Shown one piece after another: positions 25,629 to 33,935 of a stretch of 64,000 nucleotides of DNA (within the stretch, counting starts at the first letter, position 1; every line of letters starts with the position of its first letter). The stretch is from contig NZ_QKLF01000003.1 of the NCBI RefSeq assembly GCF_003224335.1, positions 407,898-471,897 on the forward strand. Direction: 5' to 3'. This DNA is from Curtobacterium sp. MCJR17_055. GTDB taxonomy: Bacteria; Actinomycetota; Actinomycetes; Actinomycetales; Microbacteriaceae. A program made the translations under genes and the position numbers. The notes below the pieces were generated by a model. It searched no databases, had not been told where the DNA came from, and saw only the letters and a program-made list of their open reading frames with translations.

Positions 25629-26540
25629 GTGACGGGGGAAGCAGCGAGTGTGGTGCGTGGTGAGCGCCCGGTGACGGTCCGCGGGAGCATGATCACGCCG
25701 ATCGCGTGGACGGCCCTCTCTGCAGGCGTGTTCGCGATGGGGCTCTGGCTGGCGTGGAGCCGCGACGTGTTCGGGGCAGCTGTGTTCACCCATGTGTGGA
25801 CGAGCGGGATGCTGCTCCTCGTCGGCACGTTGGCGCTCGTGTTGTCTGTCAGCGCGCTGTTCGCCGGGGTGCGGGTGTTCCCGGACCGGCTCGAGGTGAC
25901 CCGTGGGATCTTCCGGACGCAGGTCATCAGGCCCGGTGAGCTCGTCCACTTCCGCGCCTCGGGGAAGGGCAACACCGTCATCAGTGGTGTGACCGCTCGC
26001 GGGCGCGGATTCACGACGGACCGCTACCACCGTCACCACGACGTGCTCGTCGGATGGTTGGAACAGAACGCGGCCGAGCCGTGGGCGGAGTTCTCCGACT
26101 TCTTCAGCAAGCTCACCGTCCAGACACGACCTCGGCCGGTGTACCACCTGTTCACGATGGTGCTCATCGTCGGCTTCTTCATCGTCTCGCTGCTGATGTT
26201 CCCCGGCTTGTGGGTCGCTGTCGCCTACGACGACGCACACAAACAGCAGGTGACGTGCACCATCACCGCGGCTGAAGCCGTGACGGTGTCGAACCGCTCG
26301 ACGAGAGGCATCGGCTCGTCCCACCCGGCTGTCGCAATCGACACGTCCGAATGCGGTCCGCTGACACTGTCCCGCGGCGTCGACTCCGAGAATCAGGACG
26401 CCGTCGCCCGCACGCTGAACCGGACGGAGGGCCCGCACGTCTTCACGGTCGGCGGCGGCTCGTTCTGGTTCCGAACGCACACCCCGTGGCTCCGCTTCGT
26501 GCCGGCACCGACGATCTACAGCGTCGACGGGGTCGGCTGA
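25629..26540 (+). CDS. membrane protein of unknown function
   Basis: A 303-residue protein with two N-terminal membrane segments (ITPIAWTALSAGVFAMGLWL and MLLLVGTLALVLSVSALFAG), a PH-like stretch after it (VRVFPDRLEVTRGIFRTQVI), a third segment (FTMVLIVGFFIVSLLMFPGL) and a C-terminal extracytoplasmic part containing CTITAAEAVTVSN...CGPLTLSRG. No known family is recognised. The GTG start is placed by the -10 hexamer just upstream. Base composition is less extreme than in the neighbours on either side. Confidence 0.75.
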   Translation: MTGEAASVVRGERPVTVRGSMITPIAWTALSAGVFAMGLWLAWSRDVFGAAVFTHVWTSGMLLLVGTLALVLSVSALFAGVRVFPDRLEVTRGIFRTQVIRPGELVHFRASGKGNTVISGVTARGRGFTTDRYHRHHDVLVGWLEQNAAEPWAEFSDFFSKLTVQTRPRPVYHLFTMVLIVGFFIVSLLMFPGLWVAVAYDDAHKQQVTCTITAAEAVTVSNRSTRGIGSSHPAVAIDTSECGPLTLSRGVDSENQDAVARTLNRTEGPHVFTVGGGSFWFRTHTPWLRFVPAPTIYSVDGVG

Positions 26541-26689
26541 GTTCGGGGAGCGTGACCGTCCTGCACCTGCACCTGCACCTGCTCCGAAGCCGGCTCGGAC
26601 GACGTCCGCAGGAGCGGATGGCGGGCCATCATCACCAGCCCCGTGCGTGCTCCGTGCCGAGCACCGAGCATGCGCCGGCTGTCGAGAAC

Positions 26690-26723
26690 GACGAAAGCCC
26701 CCGGTCTCCCGGGGGCTTTCGTC
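26690..26723. terminator. 15-bp stem hairpin terminator of the tRNA operon
   Basis: GACGAAAGCCCCCGG (26690-26704) pairs perfectly with 26709-26723. It is downstream of the minus-strand tRNA cluster and of the plus-strand membrane protein gene, so it can stop both. Confidence 0.85.
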
Positions 26724-26724
26724 C

Positions 26725-26799
26725 TGGTGGGCGATACTGGGATCGAACCAGTGACCTCTTCCGTGTCAGGGAAGCGCGCTACCGCTGCGCCAATCGCCC
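26725..26799 (-). tRNA. tRNA-Val (anticodon GAC), CCA encoded
   Basis: Reverse strand begins GGGCGATTGGCGCAGCGG; acceptor GGGCGAT/ATCGCCC, anticodon stem CTTCC/GGAAG with loop CTGACAC (anticodon GAC), T-arm with GGTTCGATCCC, discriminator A and encoded CCA. Last of three tRNAs on this strand. Confidence 0.96.
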
Positions 26800-26822
26800 A
26801 GATGAGTTCTGCCGGAGCGGAC

Positions 26823-26896
26823 TGGAGGTGGGGACGGGATTCGAACCCGCGTGGACGGCTTTGCAGGCCGCTGCCTCGCCTCTCGGCCACCCCACC
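26823..26896 (-). tRNA. tRNA-Cys (anticodon GCA), CCA encoded
   Basis: Reverse strand begins GGTGGGGTGGCCGAGAGG; acceptor GGTGGGG/CCCCACC, anticodon loop CTGCAAA (anticodon GCA), T-arm GGGTTCGAATCCC and encoded CCA with discriminator T. Confidence 0.96.
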
Positions 26897-26982
26897 ATCA
26901 AGGTCCACGTCTGGCGTAGTACCCGATCGGTGGGATACCTCTTCTGGAGAGTTGCTGTCTTCCGGAGAAGACAGGCACCTCG

Positions 26983-27054
26983 AGCGGATGACGAGATTCG
27001 AACTCGCGACCCTCACCTTGGCAAGGTGATGCGCTACCACTGCGCCACATCCGC
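26983..27054 (-). tRNA. tRNA-Gly (anticodon GCC), second identical copy
   Basis: Mature sequence identical to the tRNA-Gly at 15184-15255, with anticodon GCC and no encoded CCA. It is the first gene of the minus-strand Gly-Cys-Val cluster. Confidence 0.97.
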
Positions 27055-27111
27055 ATGGTCTGACCTGAGTCACACCGGTGTTGTCCGACCCGCTCTCGCG
27101 GCGACTCGTAA

Positions 27112-27140
27112 ACTGTACCCAGATCACGCTGTTTCTCCAA
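27112..27140 (-). promoter_or_regulatory. promoter of the Gly-Cys-Val tRNA operon
   Basis: On the minus strand TTGGAG (27135-27140) and TACAGT (27112-27117) are 17 bases apart, about 58 bases before the first tRNA. The same GGGTACAGTT context precedes the other tRNA-Gly copy. Confidence 0.6.
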
Positions 27141-27251
27141 AACCGGTTCCGTCCACCGGGCGTGTCCCCCGGAGCGGTGCGGATCGGCGGGGCCTCCACG
27201 GGCCTCCCGGCCGGTCTGGCCGTGAGCGACGCGCGCGACCGGCGACGAGTG

Positions 27252-27281
27252 TTCGGAGCACGGCCCGACATCCGCTACTAT
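27252..27281 (+). promoter_or_regulatory. promoter of tRNA-Val(CAC)
   Basis: TTCGGA at 27252-27257 and TACTAT at 27276-27281 are separated by 18 bases and lie 21 bases before the tRNA. Confidence 0.6.
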
Positions 27282-27302
27282 CGATCCGCACGCAAGTGCA
27301 GG

Positions 27303-27375
27303 GGGCGATTGGCGCAGTTGGTAGCGCGCTTCGTTCACACCGAAGAGGTCATCAGTTCGAGTCTGGTATCGCCCA
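27303..27375 (+). tRNA. tRNA-Val (anticodon CAC)
   Basis: Starts GGGCGATTGGCGCAGTTGG; acceptor GGGCGAT/ATCGCCC, anticodon stem CTTCG/CGAAG with loop TTCACAC (anticodon CAC), T-arm CAGTTCGAGTCTG. CCA is not encoded. It lies 114 bases upstream of the JetABC operon. Confidence 0.95.
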
Positions 27376-27404
27376 CGTGCCCTCCAGGGCCGGAAGAACA
27401 CCCC

Positions 27405-27436
27405 GAAGAGCCCGACGCAACCGCGTCGGGCTCTTC
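27405..27436 (+). terminator. 14-bp stem terminator after tRNA-Val
   Basis: GAAGAGCCCGACGC (27405-27418) pairs perfectly with 27423-27436 across a four-base loop. It should stop the tRNA transcript before jetA. Confidence 0.85.
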
Positions 27437-27466
27437 GCATCCCACGACCTCTTCGCATCCCGCGAC
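27431..27466 (+). repeat. 2 x 18-bp tandem repeat between tRNA-Val and jetA
   Basis: Copies at 27431-27448 and 27449-27466 differ at one base. The first copy starts with the 3' arm of the terminator (CTCTTC). Confidence 0.85.
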
Positions 27467-27488
27467 CCGTCCGACCACCAGGGGCACC

Positions 27489-29009
27489 ATGACCGACGTC
27501 GACCTCGAGTTCGCCAGGGTCAGGCAGGTGCTCGACCGGCCGACGCTCCGACTGATGTCGCGTCCGACGAGCGCGGCCGTGGTCTCGGTCTTCCGCACGG
27601 TGTTCGACCGTGACGTGCAGTACGTCCCTGCCGAGCGGATGCACCTGCAGGTCGAGGAGCACGTCGCCCGCCTGCAGGCGACCGGTGCGCGGGTGCCGGC
27701 GAGCGACTCCCCCGAGGGCGAGGTGTCCCGGCCCAACGGTCGGTCCCTCTGCCGCGAGTGGGTGGCCGCACAGTGGCTGGTGCGCTCGAACTCCTCGGAC
27801 GGCGACGAGCAGTACAGCCTGACGAGCCACGCCCTCGAGGCGCTCAGCCTGATCGACGCCCTGTCCGCCGAGCGGGCCCTCATCAGCGAGAGCCGTCTCG
27901 CGATGATCGTCGACGCCGTGCACCGCTGGGCGGACCGGGCCGAACCGGACCGGGACGCCCAGGTGCGACGCCTGGACGCGCAGATCGCCGAACTCCAGGC
28001 CGAGCGCGACCGTCTCGCCCGCGGCGACGAGGTGGTCACGGTCGACGAGGACCGGATGCGTGACGGCTACGCGAACATCACCGACCTCATCCGGCAGCTG
28101 CCGAGCGACTTCAAGCGGGTCGAGGAGGCGGTGGCGACCATGCACCGCGAGATCGTCGAGGACTTCCGGCAGGAGGTCCGCCCGATCGGCGAGATCCTCG
28201 ACGACTACCTCGCGCGCACGGACAACCTGATGGAGTCGACGCCGGAGGGCCGGGCGTTCCAGGGCGCGTTCGAGCTCCTCCGCGACGACGCCCTGCTCCT
28301 GCGGCTCCGCGACGACATCACCACGATCCTCGAGCACCCGTTCGCCGCCTCGCTCAGTCCGACCGAGCGCCGGACCTTCCGCGGCACGGTCGGCATCCTC
28401 CGGCAGGGCATCGAGGACGTCCTCGCCCAGCGTCGGATGCTCACCGCGACGCTCCGTGACCAGATCGTCGCCCACGACGTGGTGCGGGACCGCGAGCTCG
28501 ACGCGGTGCTCCGCTCGGTGAACCGCGGCCTGGCGGCGTGGATGGACGTCAGTTCCGCCCGGGACCGCGTCCCGCTCGGCCTGCTGCCCCCGTCCGCCGC
28601 CGTCGGCACGCTGCGTGAGAAGTTCTACGACCCGGACGCCGAGTCGGTGCCGCCGCCGATCGAGGAGCCGGACGACGACGTCTTCGAGGAGATCGACGTC
28701 GAGTCGCTGCGCCGCCACGGCGGCCCGCTCCTCGCCGAGCTCCGGTCGGTCCTCGACGCCTCCACCGCCGGATCGAGCGTCGGGGCGTTCCACGAGCTGC
28801 CACCCGACCAGCGTCGTCCCGTCGAGCTCTTCGGGCTCGCGCACCTGCTCACCGGACACGACGACTTCGAGGCCGGCACCGAGACCGCACCGCACCGCAC
28901 GGTGCGGCCGGACGGCGGACCAGTCACCTTCCACATGCCGACCGCCGCACTGCCCCACCGGGGCCGGACGGCACACCCCGACGACGAACCCGGCCAGGAG
29001 GCACGGTGA
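27489..29009 (+). CDS. jetA: DUF3375 protein, JetA/MksF-like kleisin subunit
   Basis: A 506-residue DUF3375 protein, the JetA (MksF, MukF-like) subunit of Wadjet/MksBEF condensin complexes. A winged-helix-like N-terminus (residues 1-130) is followed by a charged helical middle with coiled-coil character (RRLDAQIAELQAERDRLARG) and a C-terminal region ending PVTFHMPTAALPH. Subunits of this type bridge the heads of the SMC protein. The ATG follows AGGGG. The stop overlaps the jetB start by four bases. It begins just behind a tRNA and its terminator, a common insertion position for defence islands. Confidence 0.88.
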   Translation: MTDVDLEFARVRQVLDRPTLRLMSRPTSAAVVSVFRTVFDRDVQYVPAERMHLQVEEHVARLQATGARVPASDSPEGEVSRPNGRSLCREWVAAQWLVRSNSSDGDEQYSLTSHALEALSLIDALSAERALISESRLAMIVDAVHRWADRAEPDRDAQVRRLDAQIAELQAERDRLARGDEVVTVDEDRMRDGYANITDLIRQLPSDFKRVEEAVATMHREIVEDFRQEVRPIGEILDDYLARTDNLMESTPEGRAFQGAFELLRDDALLLRLRDDITTILEHPFAASLSPTERRTFRGTVGILRQGIEDVLAQRRMLTATLRDQIVAHDVVRDRELDAVLRSVNRGLAAWMDVSSARDRVPLGLLPPSAAVGTLREKFYDPDAESVPPPIEEPDDDVFEEIDVESLRRHGGPLLAELRSVLDASTAGSSVGAFHELPPDQRRPVELFGLAHLLTGHDDFEAGTETAPHRTVRPDGGPVTFHMPTAALPHRGRTAHPDDEPGQEAR

Positions 29010-29821
29010 CCGACACGACACCAGCACCCGTCGACGACGAGGTCGCGTTCGAGGACGCCTCCGGCGTGTTCGTCGACGAGCTCGCCGAGCGCGACGAGAG
29101 CACGTTCGCCCTCTTCGAGGGTGACGAGGGCCGACTCGACGAACCGCAGCGTCGGGCCCTGGTCGCGCTGCTCCGGCACCCGTACGTGAGCGCCCGGACG
29201 CACGTCGACGAGTGGCGTGCGGTCCTCGACGCGGAGCACCAGCTCCGCTCCCGCCTCAACGACCTGTTCCTCGAACTCCACGTCGACCGCGACCGCGAGG
29301 TGGCCTTCAAGCGGCAGGCCCGATCGGAGAGCACCCGTCGTGGCTTCCCGACCCTGCTCCGCGACGCGCCGTACACGCGCGAGGAGACGATCGTCCTCGT
29401 CTACCTGCGGATGCGTCTGCGCGCCGACGCCCGTCCTGGGCCCGACCAGGTCGTCGTCGACCGGTCCGAGATCCTCGGGCACGTGTCCGGCTTCCGCCCC
29501 GCGACCGCGACCGACCGCACCCGTGACGAGGCCCGCGTCGCCAAGGCCATCGAGCGCCTGGTCACGGCTCGGGTGTTGTTGAAGACCACCGACCCGGACC
29601 GCTTCCGGGTCGCGAGCGTCGTCGAGGTGTTGCTCCCGCTGGAGCGTCTCGTCGAGCTCGAAACCTGGCTGCGGACCGCGGCCACCGGCGGCGGTGAGCC
29701 GACCGACGGGGCCGGGACGAGCCTCCCGGCCGGTCCGACGGGGGCGGACGTCAGCGGCGACGGCGACGTCGAGACCGACGCCGGCACGGACGCCGACGAC
29801 AACGAGGAGGACCGCGCGTGA
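29006..29821 (+). CDS. jetB: DUF4194 protein, JetB/MksE-like
   Basis: A 271-residue DUF4194 protein, the JetB/MksE (MukE-like) tandem winged-helix partner of JetA. Recognisable parts are RALVALLRHPYVSARTHVDEW, RRGFPTLLRDAPYTREETIVLVYLR and ERLVTARVLLKTTDPDRFRVASVVEVLLPLERL. The last 50 residues are low-complexity (G/D/T-rich). The GTG start overlaps the jetA stop and the stop overlaps the jetC start, so the subunits are made in a coupled way. Confidence 0.88.
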   Translation: MTDTTPAPVDDEVAFEDASGVFVDELAERDESTFALFEGDEGRLDEPQRRALVALLRHPYVSARTHVDEWRAVLDAEHQLRSRLNDLFLELHVDRDREVAFKRQARSESTRRGFPTLLRDAPYTREETIVLVYLRMRLRADARPGPDQVVVDRSEILGHVSGFRPATATDRTRDEARVAKAIERLVTARVLLKTTDPDRFRVASVVEVLLPLERLVELETWLRTAATGGGEPTDGAGTSLPAGPTGADVSGDGDVETDAGTDADDNEEDRA

Positions 29822-32800
29822 GCACCGTCGACGTCGACACCACCGGGATCCCCGCGCTGTTCGACACCGTCGCCCAGTGGCGGGCCGAGTCCATGCAGGT
29901 CGTCAACTGGGGCGGCTTCCAGGGCCACCGTCACGTCGAACTGTCCGGCACGGCGACGCTCATCTCCGGCGCGTCCGGGACCGGCAAGTCGACGCTCATG
30001 GACGCGTACCTGGCGGTGATGATGCCGTCCGACGTGCCGTTCAACGGTGCCTCGAACGACGCGACGACGGGACGCGCCCGCAGCGCCGACCAGCGCAACC
30101 TGCTGACGTACCTGCGCGGGAAGGTCGACACCCGCCGCGACCCGGAGACGGGTGCGCTGCAGGACGTCACCCTGCGCGGCGAGGAGCAGACCACGTGGGG
30201 CGCGGTCGCGGTCACGTTCCGGAACGACGACGAGCGCCGCTTCACGGTCCTGCGCGCGTACATCGTGCCGCGTCGTGCCCGGGGCGTCGCCGACATCCAG
30301 ATGACCATGGCGACGGTCGACGACGTGTTCGACCTGCGGCGGCTCGAGGACTTCGTGCCCTCCCGGTTCGCGCACCTGGAACTCACCGGGCGGATCCCGG
30401 GGCTCGTCATCCGCGACACGTACCAGGAGCTCGCGTACACGCTGCAGACGCGCCTGGGCATCGGTGACTCCGGTGGCGGCAACCGGGCGATGCGTCTCCT
30501 CGCCCGGATCCAGGCCGGGCAGCACATGCCGACCGTCGACGCGCTCTACAAGTCCCTGGTGCTCGAGACGCCCGGCACCTACGAGGCAGCCGACCGTGCC
30601 CTCGCCCACTTCGCGGCGCTCGACGAGGCCTACGAGGCGATGGACACCGAGGAACGCAAGGTCCGCATCCTCTCCCCCATCACCGACCTGCACGACGAGA
30701 TCGAGCGGTCCCGGGCCGCGGCCGCAGCGCTCGACGGCATCGCCACCGGCGCCGACGTCTCGCCGTTCGCGCACTGGACGGCGTCGCGGAAGCGCGAACT
30801 GCTCGACCTCGAGGTCGAGCGGAACGCCCGCGAGCGGACCGCCACACGCGCCGAGGTCGAGGCGGCGTCCGCCCGGCACGCCGCCGTGGAGGTCGAGCTC
30901 CGCGACGCCGAGGCGCGGCTCCGGGACTCCGGCGGCAACGCACTCGCACAGCTCGAGGACCGCATCGACCGCGGGACCCGCGAGCGTGCCGCCGTCGCCC
31001 GCTCCCGCGAGGTGTTCGACGAGCGCACCGCACCCCTCGACGAACCGGTCACCACCGAGTCGGCGTTCACCGAGGCGCAGCGGGCGAGCCACGAGTTCCT
31101 CGGCACCTACGCCGCACGACGTGACGAGCTCGACGCCCGGCGTGACGCCCTGACCCGTGAGGAGTACCCGCTCCTCGACCGCGAACGGACCCTGCGCCAG
31201 GAGCGCCGGTCGCTCGAGCACCGCCAGGGCGCCATGCCGCTGCCGATGCACGAGGCTCGGGTCGCGATGGCCCGGGCCGCCGGACTCGACCCGGCGGACG
31301 TGCCGTTCGTCGCCGAGCTCCTCGACGTGCTGCCGGCCGAGGAGCAGTGGCGCACCGCGATCGAGTCCGTGCTCGCCCCGGTCGCCCGGACCCTGCTCGT
31401 CGACGAGGACCGGCTGGACGACTTCAGCGCCGCCATCGACGGCCTCCGTCTGCCCGTGCGTGTGCAGTTCGAGGGCGTGCCGCTCGGCCCGCACCTGGAC
31501 CTGCCCGGCGACCGCGCCATGGTGTCCGGGAAGCTCGCGATCAAGGCCTCGCCGTTCAGCACGTGGGTGCGGGAGCGCATCGAGTCCGACCGGATCGACG
31601 CCCGCTGCGTCGCCGACGCCGCCGAGCTCGGCGGCGGCGGCCGTCGGGTGACCGTGTCCGGCCAGCTCCGCGACGGCCGTCGCGGTGCACACGGCGACCG
31701 ACGCCAGGCGAACGTCATCGGGTTCACGAACGAGTCGCGGGTCCGTGCCGTGGAGACCGAGCTCGCCGAGATCGCGGCGGACCTGACGGCCCTGGAGGCC
31801 CGGCGCACCGACGTCGCGCAGGACCTCGCCGCACTCGACGTGCTCCGGGCAGCGCACCAGCACCGCGTCGACGTCACGTGGGACGCCGTCGACGTCGCCG
31901 GTGCCGACGCCGCCCTCGCCCGCCTCGAGGAGGAGCGCCACGCGCTGCTCGCCGCCGACGACGGCCTGCGGACGCTCCGCGAGTCCGTCGCCCGCCTGCG
32001 CGCCGCGCTCGACGAGGCCGCCGACCGACGGTCCGCCGCGCGGCTCGGCGTGAAGCGCCTGGAGGAACGGCACGCCGTGCTCGTGGACGGCCAGGACGCG
32101 GCCGCCGAGATCCTCGAACGGTTCGCCGACGCACCGGACCGGCTGCCGGACGAACAGCAGGAACGCCTGCTCGCCGAGGCGTTCGACGAGGTCGGCGCCC
32201 CCGACGGGGTGGACGGGTTCGACGACGCGACCAGACGTCTCCGCCGTCGCCTCGAGGAGCGACTCGCACAGGCGCTCGACGGCGCCGCGACGGCGTCGGT
32301 GGCGCTCACCACGACGTTCGAGCGGTACCAGGACGCCTGGCCGGACCCGAACCTGGGGACCGGGGTGGCCTCGTACCCGGACTACCGCGCGATCCTCGAC
32401 CAGATCGTCGCCACGGGCCTCCACGCCCGGCGGAGCGAGTGGCGCCGTCGGCTGTCACAGTGGAGCGGCGAGGACCTCGTCCCGCTCTCCGGCGCGTTCG
32501 ACCGCGCCGTCGTGGAGATCGAGGAGCGGCTCGAACCCGTGAACGAGATCCTCCGCGACCTGCCGTTCGGGGCGAACCGCGACCGGCTGAAGATCGTCAT
32601 CCGCCGCGTCACCCGCGAGGACGTGACGCAGTTCCGCAAGGAGCTCCGCGCGCTGTCGGCCTCGGTCGACGCCGAACTGACCGACGACGTGCTCGAGACC
32701 CGCTTCCGGCGACTGCGGCGGTTCATGGGCGTCATCCGGCGTGACCCGGAAGCACCCCGAGGCCGGACGACGCAGCGCGACGCCGTGCTCGACGTCCGGC

Positions 32801-33183
32801 GGCACATGGAGATCACCGCGGTGCGCTACGACGTCGAGGGCAACGACCTGGGCGTGTACTCGTCCCTCGGCGACAAGTCCGGCGGTGAGACGCAGGAGCT
32901 CGTCGCGTTCATCGTGGGCGCGGCCCTGCGGTACCAGCTCGGTGACGAGACCCGGCCCCGGCCCCGGTTCGCCCCGGTGTTCCTCGACGAGGCGTTCATC
33001 AAGGCGGACTCGGAGTTCGCCGGTCGTGCGGTGACGGCATGGCTCCGGCTCGGCTTCCAGCTCGTCGTCAGCGCGCCGCTCGACAAGGTCACGGCGCTCG
33101 AGCCGTCCATGGAGCGCCTGCTCTCGATGCGGAAGCACCCGGACACCGGGTACTCGTCCGTGACCGAGATCCGGCGGGCCTGA
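29818..33183 (+). CDS. jetC: SMC/MukB-like ATPase, JetC/MksB
   Basis: A 1121-residue SMC-like ATPase. Walker A is GASGTGKSTL (residues 51-60). The ABC signature LGDKSGGETQEL lies near residue 1020 and Walker B PVFLDEAFIKAD near 1055. Between them are two long charged helical arms and a hinge-like core (about residues 480-640). This head-arm-hinge-arm-head layout and length fit JetC/MksB, which extrudes DNA loops and, with JetD, cleaves plasmids. No jetD (DUF3322/DUF2220) follows; the next gene is an unrelated 112-residue protein. The stop codon sits inside a 20-bp tandem repeat. Confidence 0.9.
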   Translation: MSTVDVDTTGIPALFDTVAQWRAESMQVVNWGGFQGHRHVELSGTATLISGASGTGKSTLMDAYLAVMMPSDVPFNGASNDATTGRARSADQRNLLTYLRGKVDTRRDPETGALQDVTLRGEEQTTWGAVAVTFRNDDERRFTVLRAYIVPRRARGVADIQMTMATVDDVFDLRRLEDFVPSRFAHLELTGRIPGLVIRDTYQELAYTLQTRLGIGDSGGGNRAMRLLARIQAGQHMPTVDALYKSLVLETPGTYEAADRALAHFAALDEAYEAMDTEERKVRILSPITDLHDEIERSRAAAAALDGIATGADVSPFAHWTASRKRELLDLEVERNARERTATRAEVEAASARHAAVEVELRDAEARLRDSGGNALAQLEDRIDRGTRERAAVARSREVFDERTAPLDEPVTTESAFTEAQRASHEFLGTYAARRDELDARRDALTREEYPLLDRERTLRQERRSLEHRQGAMPLPMHEARVAMARAAGLDPADVPFVAELLDVLPAEEQWRTAIESVLAPVARTLLVDEDRLDDFSAAIDGLRLPVRVQFEGVPLGPHLDLPGDRAMVSGKLAIKASPFSTWVRERIESDRIDARCVADAAELGGGGRRVTVSGQLRDGRRGAHGDRRQANVIGFTNESRVRAVETELAEIAADLTALEARRTDVAQDLAALDVLRAAHQHRVDVTWDAVDVAGADAALARLEEERHALLAADDGLRTLRESVARLRAALDEAADRRSAARLGVKRLEERHAVLVDGQDAAAEILERFADAPDRLPDEQQERLLAEAFDEVGAPDGVDGFDDATRRLRRRLEERLAQALDGAATASVALTTTFERYQDAWPDPNLGTGVASYPDYRAILDQIVATGLHARRSEWRRRLSQWSGEDLVPLSGAFDRAVVEIEERLEPVNEILRDLPFGANRDRLKIVIRRVTREDVTQFRKELRALSASVDAELTDDVLETRFRRLRRFMGVIRRDPEAPRGRTTQRDAVLDVRRHMEITAVRYDVEGNDLGVYSSLGDKSGGETQELVAFIVGAALRYQLGDETRPRPRFAPVFLDEAFIKADSEFAGRAVTAWLRLGFQLVVSAPLDKVTALEPSMERLLSMRKHPDTGYSSVTEIRRA

Positions 33184-33220
33184 CCGAGGTCCGGCGGGGT
33201 CGGCGCAGGTCCGGCGGGCT
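33161..33220 (+). repeat. 3 x 20-bp imperfect tandem repeat across the jetC stop codon
   Basis: Units at 33161-33180, 33181-33200 and 33201-33220 share AGGTCCGGCGGG-like cores. The second unit begins with the TGA of jetC, so the first unit is the last coding segment (VTEIRRA). Confidence 0.8.
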
Positions 33221-33239
33221 CCTCCGGGGCACGCGGCGG

Positions 33240-33245
33240 TAGGGT
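33240..33245 (+). promoter_or_regulatory. -10 element of a leaderless transcript
   Basis: TAGGGT lies six bases before the GTG at 33252. Confidence 0.5.
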
Positions 33246-33251
33246 CGTCGC

Positions 33252-33590
33252 GTGTTCGGACGTCGTGAACCCCGCCCCGCTGCCCCTGACGCGTCCGGCG
33301 TGCCGGACCTGCCCGTGCTCGGCATCGGAGCCGTCGTGCGGGTCGTGCCGTCGGACCGGGGCGAGCAGTGGGCGGACGAGCCGATCGGGCTCATCGTCGC
33401 GCCGGGCGGCGCCCAGCTCGCCGGGTACGCGGGCGCAGGGGTCCGGGTGGCGTGGGTCGTCGAGTTCGACGAGCCCGCGTACACGACGGACGGCCGCGGC
33501 CCCTTCGAGCGCGCGACCGTCCAGAGTCGTCAGTTGGTCCCGGTCCCGATGGACCCGGTGACCGAGCCGGTGGACGCCGGAGCGTCCTGA
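33252..33590 (+). CDS. hypothetical protein
   Basis: A 112-residue protein, starting at GTG with a -10 hexamer just upstream. The centre (VLGIGAVVRVVPSDRGEQW, then PIGLIVAPGG and VRVAWVVEFDEPAYTTDGRGP) looks like a small beta-barrel domain. The N-terminal 20 residues are Pro/Ala-rich. I do not recognise a family. Its own promoter argues against membership in the jet operon. It is convergent with the membrane peptide gene at 33604. Confidence 0.7.
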   Translation: MFGRREPRPAAPDASGVPDLPVLGIGAVVRVVPSDRGEQWADEPIGLIVAPGGAQLAGYAGAGVRVAWVVEFDEPAYTTDGRGPFERATVQSRQLVPVPMDPVTEPVDAGAS

Positions 33591-33603
33591 CCGGTCAGCA
33601 GGA

Positions 33604-33711
33604 TCAGTACTCCTCGGAGCCGGCCTTCATCATCGCGGCGGCCGCCATGCAGGTGCCCACACCACCGATGACGCCGATGCCGATGATGATGCCTGCGATG
33701 AGCTCGAGCAT
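33604..33711 (-). CDS. 35-residue single-pass membrane microprotein
   Basis: ORF starting MLELIAGIIIGIGVIGGVGT and ending MMKAGSEEY, with one hydrophobic segment of about 25 residues. An AGGAG site sits seven bases before the ATG, good support for so short a gene. The glycine-zipper-like spacing (GxxxG) suggests helix packing. Function unknown. Confidence 0.65.
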   Translation of the reverse strand: MLELIAGIIIGIGVIGGVGTCMAAAAMMKAGSEEY

Positions 33712-33935
33712 GGGGTGACTCCTCGTGGTCCGGGGCCGGTGTGGCTGCGTCAAGGCTACCGGACGCCGGACGCCGGGCGTTGGAGGGTTCCCACCATCGG
33801 GACGAGGCGACGCCGGGTGGTGTTTGTGGGGCGGCACGGCGGTCATGTCATGCGCAACACGGGTGCTTACGCTGGTGAGGTCGGACCGCCGTGGCAGTGG
33901 CGCGGTCCGGAACCGCGCAGTCCAGGAGGCACCCG

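Noticed and set aside
26545..26585. Short CACCTG repeats behind the membrane protein gene
   Set aside because: Only three six-base units; too short to support a function, and no frame or hairpin depends on them.
29401..32424. A 1007-codon minus-strand open frame opposite jetB and jetC
   Set aside because: Antisense shadow of the SMC-like ATPase; the plus strand has Walker A, signature and Walker B motifs.
27489..33590. The 112-residue protein at 33252 as a missing fourth Jet subunit
   Set aside because: It is far shorter than JetD, shows no nuclease or TOPRIM motif and has its own leaderless-type promoter.
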